From Alphaproteobacteria bacterium (GTDB taxonomy: Bacteria; Pseudomonadota; Alphaproteobacteria; MED-G09), in NCBI GenBank assembly GCA_018658685.1, contig JABHUT010000119.1:1-5437 (forward strand): a DNA stretch of 5,437 nucleotides. The letters run 5' to 3'. A program made the position numbers and the translations under genes. Below are positions 1-5,437 of this stretch, in pieces (within the stretch, counting starts at the first letter, position 1; every line of letters begins with the position of its first letter). Under the pieces are notes generated by a model, which was not told where the DNA came from, searched no databases, and saw nothing but the letters and a program-made list of their open reading frames with translations.

Positions 1-372
1 CTTAACACTATCATAACCAGCTTGACCAACTTCACCAAGTTCGTCAGGTGGACCCCAACAGCAAGTATTATAAATAATTCGTCTTACTCCAGCTCTTTTA
101 GAAGCACTACCAACTGTAGCAGCAAAATCAAGTGCTTTATGTGACTCTTCAAAAGATGGTCTAGTATAAAAAACTGAATCTGCCCCTAGGCACGCTTCAT
201 AAATTGAATCTGGATCATTATAATCAGCACTTACAACTTCAATATTTTCAAAGTTTTTCATTGTCTCTGGGTTTCTTGTTGTAGCCCTTACCTTATAACC
301 AGCTTTAAGTAGCTGCCTTACTTGAGCTAAACCTGGCCTACCACTTGCACTTAATACTGTTACTAATGTCAT
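1..372 (-). CDS. NmrA-like NAD(P)-binding reductase (atypical SDR), C-terminus cut by window edge
   Basis: Only the first 124 residues are present; the reading frame is open to base 1 and continues outside the window. I translated it directly: it starts MTLVTVLSASGRPG and runs without a stop. The N-terminus is a Rossmann fold: a first beta strand, then the nucleotide loop SASGRPG (residues 8-14, where the family usually has GATGxxG), and an RATTRNP segment (29-35) after the second strand. The Arg at 33 suggests a preference for NADP(H). VVSADYNDPDSI (46-57) matches the usual 'D..D..SL' segment that contacts the cofactor. The start is supported by an AAGGA ribosome site five bases upstream. 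It is the last visible gene of the scoA-scoB-thiolase operon, 46 bases after the thiolase stop. Members of this family may be reductases, isomerases or redox-sensing regulators, so the substrate cannot be named. The catalytic region lies mostly outside the window. Confidence 0.86.
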   Translation of the reverse strand, partial: MTLVTVLSASGRPGLAQVRQLLKAGYKVRATTRNPETMKNFENIEVVSADYNDPDSIYEACLGADSVFYTRPSFEESHKALDFAATVGSASKRAGVRRIIYNTCCWGPPDELGEVGQAGYDSVK

Positions 373-377
373 AATAT

Positions 378-382
378 TCCTT
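378..382 (-). promoter_or_regulatory. Ribosome binding site of the NmrA-like gene
   Basis: Read on the minus strand this is AAGGA, within the purine-rich stretch AAGGGAAGGA, ending five bases before the ATG at 372-370. It fixes the start of a gene whose 3' end is missing. The rest of the 46-base gap after the thiolase stop is AT-rich and has no hairpin that would suggest a terminator, so read-through from the thiolase is likely. Confidence 0.7.
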
Positions 383-418
383 CCCTTGTTATAGTTTTAT
401 AATAAATTTTTAATAATT

Positions 419-1606
419 TTATTCAACCCTTTCAAATAAAGCAGCAATACCTTGCCCGCCCCCAATACACATTGTGACAACTGCAAAACGTCCCTTAATA
501 CGCTTTAACTCATAAAGAGCTTTTACAGAAATTATTGCACCAGTAGCACCAACGGGATGCCCAAGACTTATACCTGATCCATTTGGGTTAACTTTTTCCG
601 GATCAAGCCCAAGCTCATTAGATACAGACAAAGCCTGTGCTGCAAAAGCTTCATTCGCTTCCCAAATATCTATATCTTCAATTTGCAAACCTGTTTTCTT
701 TAGTAATTTTTGAACTGCCGGAATTGGACCTGTACCCATAATTGAAGGATCAACACCCGATAAAGTATATCCAATTAATTTTGCTATGGGCTTTAGACCT
801 TTTTCTTCAGCTTTGGCTTTTTCCATTAAAACTAGAGCAGCAGCTCCATCATTTATTCCAGAAGCATTACCTGCTGTAACTGAACCTTCCTTCTTAAAGG
901 CAGGTCGTAATTTAGTCATACTTTCAATATCACTATCAAAACGAACATGCTCATCTTGCTCAAAAATGGTGACACCTTTTCGAGTTTTGATTTCAATAGG
1001 AAGTATTTGACCATCAAAACGATTTTCTTCAATTGCCCTTTGTGCACGTTGATGGCTTTGGTTAGCAAGTTCATCTTGTTCTTCTCGGCTTATGTTAAAT
1101 TGATCTGCAACATTTTCTGCAGTGACTCCCATATGAACATCTCCTATGGGGCATGTTAAAACTCCGGTCAATGAGTCAACCATGCTTCCATCCCCCATAT
1201 TTGCTCCAAAACGAGCAGAAGGTAACCAATAAGGTGCTCTGCTCATTGACTCTGATCCACCAGCTACTGCAACATCACAATCATCTAGAAGTATCATTTG
1301 TGCTGCTGAAACTAATGCTTGAAGTCCTGAACCGCATAGACGATTTACAGTTAATGATGGTGTTTCAACTGGAAGCCCAGCTTTTAAGGCTGCAACTCTG
1401 CTAATATACATATCACGACGGTCACCATGTAATACTGATCCTATTACACAATGCCCTATGTCCTCTGGCGATAATCCAGAACGGTTTACTGCCTCAGCAA
1501 CAACCTTTGCAGCTAATTCAGTAGCGGGTTGATCTTTTAAAGTTCCTCCAAAATCAGCAATAGCAGTTCTAACTCCACTTAAAACAACAACTTCTCTTTT
1601 ACTCAT
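419..1606 (-). CDS. bktB: BktB-like beta-ketothiolase / acetyl-CoA C-acyltransferase
   Basis: This 395-residue protein is full length for a bacterial degradative/biosynthetic thiolase. It catalyses the reversible cleavage of a 3-oxoacyl-CoA by CoA to acetyl-CoA and a shortened acyl-CoA; with acetoacetyl-CoA the product is two acetyl-CoA. All catalytic elements are visible: the nucleophile Cys91 in NRLCGSGLQA, the NEAFAAQA loop (318-325), His350 in ISLGHPVGATG, and the second Cys380 in TMCIGGGQG. The order of motifs and stretches such as HMGVTAENVA, DEHVRFD and VNPNGSGISLGHP closely resemble, from memory, Cupriavidus BktB, which accepts C4 to about C6 3-oxoacyl-CoAs. The symbol is given on that resemblance; substrate range is not proven, and an AtoB/PhaA-type role is possible. 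The start is supported by a strong GGAGG five bases upstream. It lies 27 bases after scoB, and joint transcription fits sequential CoA activation and thiolysis of 3-oxo acids. The enzyme is cytosolic. Confidence 0.96.
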   Translation of the reverse strand: MSKREVVVLSGVRTAIADFGGTLKDQPATELAAKVVAEAVNRSGLSPEDIGHCVIGSVLHGDRRDMYISRVAALKAGLPVETPSLTVNRLCGSGLQALVSAAQMILLDDCDVAVAGGSESMSRAPYWLPSARFGANMGDGSMVDSLTGVLTCPIGDVHMGVTAENVADQFNISREEQDELANQSHQRAQRAIEENRFDGQILPIEIKTRKGVTIFEQDEHVRFDSDIESMTKLRPAFKKEGSVTAGNASGINDGAAALVLMEKAKAEEKGLKPIAKLIGYTLSGVDPSIMGTGPIPAVQKLLKKTGLQIEDIDIWEANEAFAAQALSVSNELGLDPEKVNPNGSGISLGHPVGATGAIISVKALYELKRIKGRFAVVTMCIGGGQGIAALFERVE

Positions 1607-1611
1607 TTAAA

Positions 1612-1616
1612 CCTCC
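1612..1616 (-). promoter_or_regulatory. Strong ribosome binding site of the thiolase gene
   Basis: On the minus strand the bases read GGAGG, followed by TTTAA and the ATG at 1606-1604. This is the best Shine-Dalgarno match seen in the window and suggests that the thiolase is translated well within the polycistronic message. Confidence 0.8.
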
Positions 1617-1633
1617 AAAAAAAATTAATACTT

Positions 1634-2296
1634 TTAAGTCTCAAAAATCATCTCAGGAACCTCTTTAGGAACCTCTAAATCACCAGCCGTTAATTTAACT
1701 ATTTCATCAACGCTAACACCAGGAGCACGCTCCCGTAATACAAATCTTCCATCTTCTATATCCAATAAGGCCAAATCTGTAAGAACTCTTTTAATGCAAC
1801 CTTTTCCGGTCAAGGGTAATGTGCATTCTTTGAGAAGTTTTGAAACTCCATCCTTTGAGGCATGAGTCATAGTAACAATAATGTTATCGGCCCCCGATAC
1901 CAAATCCATTGCACCTCCCATACCCTTAATTAACTTACCAGGAATCATATATGAAGCAATATTACCTTGGCAATCAACTTCAAAAGCACCCAATATAGTT
2001 AAGTCAACATGACCACCCCTGATCATTGCAAAAGAGTCGGAAGAAGAAAATATTGAAGCACCTTTAATTAGAGTAACAGTTTGTTTTCCAGCATTGATAA
2101 TATCAGCATCTACCTCCTCATCTAGCGGGAAAGGACCCATTCCCAAAATACCATTTTCAGATTGTAAAACTACCTGCATATCTTCAGGAACATAGTTGGC
2201 AGCTAAAGTGGGGATACCTATTCCAAGATTAATATAATAACCATCCTTGAATTCTTTTGATACACGCTGTGCTAACTGCTCTCTTGTTAAAGCCAT
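1634..2296 (-). CDS. scoB: 3-oxoacid CoA-transferase, subunit B (catalytic Glu subunit)
   Basis: This 220-residue protein has the usual length of the beta subunit of a two-subunit family I CoA-transferase (ScoB/AtoA/PcaJ/CatJ type). With subunit A it transfers CoA from a donor such as succinyl-CoA to a 3-oxo acid such as acetoacetate, through a glutamyl-CoA thioester. The signature LQSENGILG (44-52) is intact and contains the catalytic Glu47. Other family marks are INLGIGIPT (22-30), GGHVDLTILGAFEVD (94-108), the MIPGKLIKGMGGAMDLVSGA segment (117-136) and the C-terminal TAGDLEVP. The N-terminus, LTREQLAQRVSKE, matches the usual beginning of the family, and a GGAG lies nine bases before the ATG. 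The gene lies 27 bases after scoA and 27 before the thiolase. Succinyl-CoA:acetoacetate transferase is the favoured reading because the partner looks most like ScoA; acetyl-CoA or 3-oxoadipate specificity cannot be excluded. It is a cytosolic enzyme. Confidence 0.95.
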   Translation of the reverse strand: MALTREQLAQRVSKEFKDGYYINLGIGIPTLAANYVPEDMQVVLQSENGILGMGPFPLDEEVDADIINAGKQTVTLIKGASIFSSSDSFAMIRGGHVDLTILGAFEVDCQGNIASYMIPGKLIKGMGGAMDLVSGADNIIVTMTHASKDGVSKLLKECTLPLTGKGCIKRVLTDLALLDIEDGRFVLRERAPGVSVDEIVKLTAGDLEVPKEVPEMIFET

Positions 2297-2323
2297 GAGT
2301 TTACTCTCCGTATATTATTTGCA

Positions 2324-3025
2324 TTAAGAGCTGCGAATAGTACGTTGCTCAATATTTTTCTCAAACGTACCTTTTATTAATCTATCAACATAAATACCTG
2401 GTAAATGAATTTGATCAGGATCTAAATCACCTACCTCAACAATTTCTTCAACCTCAACAACAGATATTTTTCCAGCAGTTATTGCCATTGGGTTAAAATT
2501 TCGAGCAGTTCTTCTAAAAATTAAATTACCATGACGATCACCTTTCCAAGCTTTGGCTATAGAAAAGTCTCCCTGTAATGCCTCTTCTAGAATATACTTA
2601 CGTCCATTAAATTCGCGCACTTCTTTTCCCTCTCCTACAGGTGTTCCATATCCAGTGGGAGTATAAAAAGCAGGTATTCCTGCGCCGCCAGCTCTCATCT
2701 TTTCAGCTAAAGTTCCTTGCGGAGTTAAATCCACTTCAATTTCACCATTCATCATTTGAGTTTCAAATAATGCATTTTCACCAACATAAGATGCTATTAC
2801 TTTTTTAATTTGATGATCTGATAATAATAAACCTAAACCATGCTCATCTGTTCCGCAATTATTAGAAGCAATAGTAAGTTCTTTAGTTCCTTTTCTTTTA
2901 ATTTCCTTGATTAAATGTTCTGGAATTCCGCAAAGACCAAATCCACCAGAAATAATAGTCATACCATCAACTAAGCCATTCATCGCCTCTTCATAGCTAT
3001 TTATAACTTTGTTAAAACCTGACAT
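2324..3025 (-). CDS. scoA: 3-oxoacid CoA-transferase, subunit A
   Basis: This 233-residue protein is full length for the alpha subunit of succinyl-CoA:3-ketoacid CoA-transferase. It shows the glycine-rich signature GGFGLCGIP (27-35), ASNNCGTDEHGLGLLL (53-68), SYVGEN (79-84), LTPQGTLAEKMRAGGAGIPA (100-119), the RRTARNFNP segment (171-179) and a C-terminal DPDQIHLPGIYVDRLI. The IEQRTIR ending is also typical of ScoA proteins. The alpha subunit forms part of the CoA and substrate pocket, while the attacking Glu comes from ScoB. It is the first gene of the minus-strand operon, and its promoter must lie in the gap to its right. The ATG at 3025-3023 is preceded by GGGAG six bases away, and the protein starts where family members usually start. 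The operon would turn acetoacetate or a related 3-oxo acid into acetyl-CoA units. AtoD or PcaI/CatI roles are less likely alternatives. Confidence 0.95.
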   Translation of the reverse strand: MSGFNKVINSYEEAMNGLVDGMTIISGGFGLCGIPEHLIKEIKRKGTKELTIASNNCGTDEHGLGLLLSDHQIKKVIASYVGENALFETQMMNGEIEVDLTPQGTLAEKMRAGGAGIPAFYTPTGYGTPVGEGKEVREFNGRKYILEEALQGDFSIAKAWKGDRHGNLIFRRTARNFNPMAITAGKISVVEVEEIVEVGDLDPDQIHLPGIYVDRLIKGTFEKNIEQRTIRSS

Positions 3026-3151
3026 ATCTCACTCCCACAAAATTTTATATTTATAACAGAAAAAACAAATACAAATGAAATTTTCACCTATTTAATTAAA
3101 AAATATAACCAATCATAAAAATTAAAAGATAGTAAAATTAAAATTTTTATC

Positions 3152-3163
3152 CTAAATTTTTAG
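3152..3163. repeat. Short dyad CTAAA-tt-TTTAG
   Basis: Two perfect five-base inverted arms are separated by two bases. It lies near the middle of the divergent gap, where a regulator's operator could sit. In DNA this AT-rich, such short dyads also occur by chance, so the operator reading is only a possibility. Confidence 0.25.
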
Positions 3164-3185
3164 AAAAGTTTTACGTTTAAATTTC

Positions 3186-3197
3186 ATACTAAAGTAT
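3186..3197. repeat. Short dyad ATACT-aa-AGTAT
   Basis: Perfect five-base inverted arms with a two-base centre lie 52 bases upstream of the plus-strand start, and are loosely flanked by TTTAAA on both sides (3176-3181 and 3199-3204). The geometry is the same as the dyad centred 34 bases to the left. It could be an operator for the plus-strand pair, but chance is a real alternative. Confidence 0.28.
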
Positions 3198-3248
3198 TTT
3201 TAAATAATAAAAGGAATTTAATTTTCGTAAATTTAGGAAACTAGATAA

Positions 3249-4346
3249 ATGCTTACACCTGCAGATGATTATCCATTACATCAAACCCCTGAAACAATAA
3301 ATATTTCAGGGAAAAATCGTAATTTCTATGACCGATTTTTCTTTAATGGTTATAACGATGAAGGTGATATTTTTTTTGCGGCAGCTCTTGGTGTATACCC
3401 GCAGTTAAATATTATGGATGCAAGTTTTTGTTTGTCGATTGGAAAAAAGCAATATAATTTACGTGCTTCAAAAGAAATGAATAGCGATCGCCTTAATTTA
3501 GTCGTTGGTCCAATTGAGGTAAATATTGTAAAGCCTTTAGAGGAAACAATTTTAATTATAAAAGAAAATGAGTATGGTATTTCAGGAAAAATCCATGCTA
3601 AAGCAAGACATAAACCTATTGAAGAGCCTCGCTTCAAACATAATCAAGATTCTGGAATTTTTATCGATTGCACAAGAGCAACCCAAAATATTTCTTGGTA
3701 TGGTGAGATTAAACTTCATGATCAAATTATAAAAATTGATAGTTTTAAGGGAACGCGTGATAGGAGTTGGGGTTTACGACCAATAGGTAATAAAGATAAT
3801 AAAGAAACTAAACACACGGAAGCGCCTCAATTTTATTGGATATGGACGCCAATGAATTTTCCTAATCATTGTATTTTTTATCACAGAAATGATGACTCGT
3901 TGGGAAAATCTTGGAACTGTCGAGCGGTAGTTGATAATTTAGAGGAAAATTCTAGATTAGAGATAACAAGTCCTAAAATTGAAATAGATTATAAAAAAAA
4001 TACCCGTAGGATTAATGGTTTAAAGATAAAATTAGAAGATGCTGAGCTAGAATTTATACCCGGTAGAGTATTTTATATGCAGGGATTGGGTTATACTCAC
4101 CCAGAGTGGGGCCATGGTAATAATCACGGTAAATTAGAGGTTGGTTTTGATATAATTGATTTAGATAAAGCAGAATCAGAATTAGCAAAAGGTCTAATTC
4201 ACAATTTACACATACAAACTTTATCAAAGATTAAATTTAAAACACCAGAAATTTTCATTACTGGTCAAGGTGTTATTGAACAACTTTTTATTGGACGTCA
4301 CAAACCAAGTGGGTTTGAAGGAATCCTTGATAGGATTATTGAATGA
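3249..4346 (+). CDS. Conserved uncharacterised protein, probable lipocalin-like (DUF7064/DUF7065-type)
   Basis: The 365-residue protein has no signal peptide or membrane segment, so it is probably cytosolic. I recognise the family by its motifs, not by a known function: DDYPLHQTPE (6-15), NFYDRFFFNGY (25-35), a DAS..LSIGKKQYNLRAS strand pair, VGPIEV (86-91), EEPRF (125-129), GTRDRSWGLRP (168-178), PQFYWIWTPMNF (193-204), GLGYTHPEWGHG (279-290) and GVIEQLFIGRHKPSGF (341-356). I believe this is the group named DUF7064/DUF7065, with a two-domain beta-rich fold like AttH/CrtC lipocalin-type proteins; the DUF numbers and fold are from memory. The GTRDRSWG and HPEWGHG blocks carry clustered charged and aromatic residues, as expected around a binding or catalytic pocket. 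The start agrees with the usual N-terminus of the family, and AGGAA lies nine bases upstream. Its stop overlaps the start of the next gene (ATGA), so it is probably translationally coupled to the phosphotransferase. A role with hydrophobic substrates, such as steroids or isoprenoids, is inference only. Confidence 0.85.
   Translation: MLTPADDYPLHQTPETINISGKNRNFYDRFFFNGYNDEGDIFFAAALGVYPQLNIMDASFCLSIGKKQYNLRASKEMNSDRLNLVVGPIEVNIVKPLEETILIIKENEYGISGKIHAKARHKPIEEPRFKHNQDSGIFIDCTRATQNISWYGEIKLHDQIIKIDSFKGTRDRSWGLRPIGNKDNKETKHTEAPQFYWIWTPMNFPNHCIFYHRNDDSLGKSWNCRAVVDNLEENSRLEITSPKIEIDYKKNTRRINGLKIKLEDAELEFIPGRVFYMQGLGYTHPEWGHGNNHGKLEVGFDIIDLDKAESELAKGLIHNLHIQTLSKIKFKTPEIFITGQGVIEQLFIGRHKPSGFEGILDRIIE
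4332..4335 (+). promoter_or_regulatory. Ribosome binding site of the phosphotransferase, inside the upstream gene
   Basis: AGGA lies seven bases before the ATG at 4343 and within the last codons of the preceding gene. With the ATGA overlap of stop and start (4343-4346), this supports the chosen start and suggests that ribosomes finishing the first gene reinitiate on the second, keeping the two proteins in step. Confidence 0.65.
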
Positions 4347-5395
4347 ATAAATTACCTGTTCATCCAGAAAACTTTAATACTAATTTTATTTCAGAAAAAC
4401 TAGGTTTTTTACCAAATACATTAAAAGATTTCTCTTTTCAGGCAGTTGGTTCAGGACAAGTGGGTGATAGCTACAGACTCTCTCTTGATTGGAATAATAA
4501 TGAAGGTCCAGAAACAATTATTGCAAAATGCTCGGCAAAAGATCTTACAAGTAGGCAAACAGCAAAAAATATGAATCTTTATGAAATTGAAGCTTATTGG
4601 TATAATCAATATGGAAATAAAATTCCAATAAGATGTCCTGAGGCTTATTTTGTAGGATTAGATAAGAAAGATATTGGAAATTTCATAATGTTCATGGAAG
4701 ATTTATCTCCAGCTAGACAGATATCACAAATGGCTGGTTGCAATGTAAATGATATCAGGCTTGCACTTGATGAAGTAGCATTGCTTCATAAAGCCCATTG
4801 GGATGACAATAATTTGTCTAAAATAAAATGCTTAAATTATGGAAAAGATAGAAAAAAATTTATAAAACAATTTCTTATTGAAATATATCCAGAATGGTGC
4901 TCTCGCTATAAAGATCGTATTGATAAATCAATCCTAGAAATGGGTAAATCCTTAATCGATCGTTATGATTCTTATATAGAAATCAAAACTGAACCTATAG
5001 TCCTATCACATGGTGATTTTCGATTAGATAATATGCTCTTTTACGATAACAATGGACGTGTAGCAGTTCTTGACTGGCAAACACTAAGTGCTGGTGTACC
5101 TATGGCGGATATTGCTTACTGTATTTCAACAAGCTTTTCTGACTCAAATGATCGAAAAATCCATGAAGAGTCGCTTGTATCTAGATATCTCAAAAAACTC
5201 AATTTAGATGATGGCGTTTATCCTTATGAGTTGGCGTGGCGTGATTATCGGAGATGTTCATTCATCGGATTTTTAATGGGCGTTATATCATCTATGTTAG
5301 TTGAACGAACTGAAAGAGGTGATGAGATGTTTGCAGTTATGGTTGAAAGATCTGGAAAACAAGCTATTCAGTTAGAGAGTCTATCTCTTATTTAG
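4343..5395 (+). CDS. Small-molecule phosphotransferase, APH / ecdysteroid-kinase-like family
   Basis: The 350-residue cytosolic protein has a protein-kinase-like fold of the APH superfamily, and all key parts can be seen. VGSGQVGDSYRL (35-46) is the phosphate-binding loop. Lys62 in IIAKCSA is the likely ATP-anchoring lysine, and Glu81 or Glu84 in NLYEIEAYWY its partner. FIMFMEDLSP (114-123) is the hinge. HGDFRLDNML (223-232) is the catalytic loop with base Asp225 and Asn230, and VLDWQT (242-247) supplies the metal-binding Asp244. It should transfer phosphate from ATP to a hydroxyl of a small molecule. The long C-terminal helical part and the DWQTLSAGVPMADIAYC segment resemble ecdysteroid 22-kinase-like and bacterial 'phosphotransferase' relatives more than true aminoglycoside-resistance enzymes. 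The acceptor is unknown. The four-base overlap with the preceding lipocalin-like gene suggests a common substrate. Antibiotic resistance is an unlikely reading, as there is no resistance or mobile-element context. Confidence 0.88.
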   Translation: MNKLPVHPENFNTNFISEKLGFLPNTLKDFSFQAVGSGQVGDSYRLSLDWNNNEGPETIIAKCSAKDLTSRQTAKNMNLYEIEAYWYNQYGNKIPIRCPEAYFVGLDKKDIGNFIMFMEDLSPARQISQMAGCNVNDIRLALDEVALLHKAHWDDNNLSKIKCLNYGKDRKKFIKQFLIEIYPEWCSRYKDRIDKSILEMGKSLIDRYDSYIEIKTEPIVLSHGDFRLDNMLFYDNNGRVAVLDWQTLSAGVPMADIAYCISTSFSDSNDRKIHEESLVSRYLKKLNLDDGVYPYELAWRDYRRCSFIGFLMGVISSMLVERTERGDEMFAVMVERSGKQAIQLESLSLI

Positions 5396-5437
5396 ATTTA
5401 AATATTTCTTGAATAAAAATTATGTTTAAATAAATTA
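5396..5437. other. AT-rich tail after the phosphotransferase, no feature seen
   Basis: These 42 bases reach the window edge. They contain two near copies of ATTTAAA but no GC-rich stem followed by a T run, so I do not call a terminator. Whether the operon goes on to the right cannot be decided here. Confidence 0.4.

Larger units (their letters stand above)
3026..3248. promoter_or_regulatory. Divergent, very AT-rich intergenic region with both promoters expected
   Basis: These 223 bases separate two units transcribed away from each other, so the promoters of scoA (minus) and of the 3249 gene (plus) should both lie here. By eye I found only partial matches to sigma-70 hexamers: a TATAAA on the minus strand at 3055-3050 without a good -35, and a TTTACG on the plus strand at 3170-3175 without a well-spaced -10. 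Ribosome sites flank the region: GGGAG (3036-3032, minus) for scoA and a weaker AGGAA (3235-3239, plus) nine bases from the ATG at 3249. No small gene, tRNA, riboswitch or terminator hairpin was recognised. Confidence 0.55.

Noticed and set aside
786..1404. Three open frames on the plus strand (786-1010, 947-1159, 1153-1404)
   Set aside because: They lie wholly opposite the thiolase gene, whose catalytic motifs are intact. Their translations show no recognisable domain and they are antisense shadows.
1607..2323. Equal 27-base gaps before the thiolase and before scoB
   Set aside because: Apart from the ribosome sites the two gap sequences are not alike, so the equal length is probably coincidence and not a repeated element.
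1634..3025. The CoA-transferase pair as IpdAB, the steroid ring-opening hydrolase subunits related to CoA-transferases
   Set aside because: IpdAB lacks the CoA-transferase catalytic Glu. Here the LQSENGILG motif with Glu47 is intact in subunit B, and both subunits match the ScoAB pattern along their length.
3350..3637. Open frame on the minus strand opposite the lipocalin-like gene
   Set aside because: It is inside a well-conserved gene on the other strand, has no recognisable motif, and is best explained as a shadow frame.
4343..5395. Aminoglycoside resistance gene
   Set aside because: The catalytic motifs belong to the broad APH superfamily, but the hinge, the DWQT segment and the C-terminal part look like ecdysteroid-kinase-like relatives. 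There is no mobile-element or resistance context.
5396..5437. Terminator formed by ATTTAAA repeats after the phosphotransferase
   Set aside because: The arms are short, contain only A and T, and have no T run after a stable stem; this is expected of AT-rich spacer DNA.

Overview
The window is AT-rich, uses the standard stop codons, and is tightly packed with protein genes. No RNA gene, CRISPR array, insertion sequence or long repeat was seen. The protein families point to a low-GC member of the Pseudomonadota. The thiolase is BktB-like, the CoA-transferase is a split ScoA/ScoB pair, and the other genes are a lipocalin-like orphan protein and an APH/ecdysteroid-kinase-like phosphotransferase. 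A streamlined marine gamma- or alphaproteobacterium is a reasonable guess, but this is inferred from composition and family make-up and has not been tested by phylogeny.

Left half, minus strand (positions 3025 down to 1): four genes lie head to tail in the order scoA, scoB, BktB-like thiolase, NmrA-like reductase, with gaps of 27, 27 and 46 bases. No terminator is visible between them, so they probably form one operon. ScoA and ScoB together would move CoA from a donor such as succinyl-CoA onto a 3-oxo acid such as acetoacetate. The thiolase would then split the 3-oxoacyl-CoA to acetyl-CoA plus an acyl-CoA. The reductase-like gene is cut by the left edge of the window; its substrate is unknown.

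Middle (3026-3248): a 223-base, very AT-rich gap separates scoA from the genes on the right. The two transcription units point away from each other, so both promoters and any shared operator should lie here. Two short dyads are visible, but no convincing -35/-10 pair.

Right half, plus strand (3249-5395): two genes overlap by the four bases ATGA. The first encodes a 365-residue protein of a conserved but uncharacterised family that I recognise from its motifs; I believe it is the DUF7064/DUF7065 type with a probable AttH/CrtC-like lipocalin fold. The second encodes a 350-residue phosphotransferase with an intact small-molecule-kinase active site. This coupled pair is the part of the window most likely to represent an undescribed function: a hydrophobic-ligand protein made together with a kinase for a small hydroxylated molecule, next to a module that turns 3-oxo acids into acetyl-CoA.
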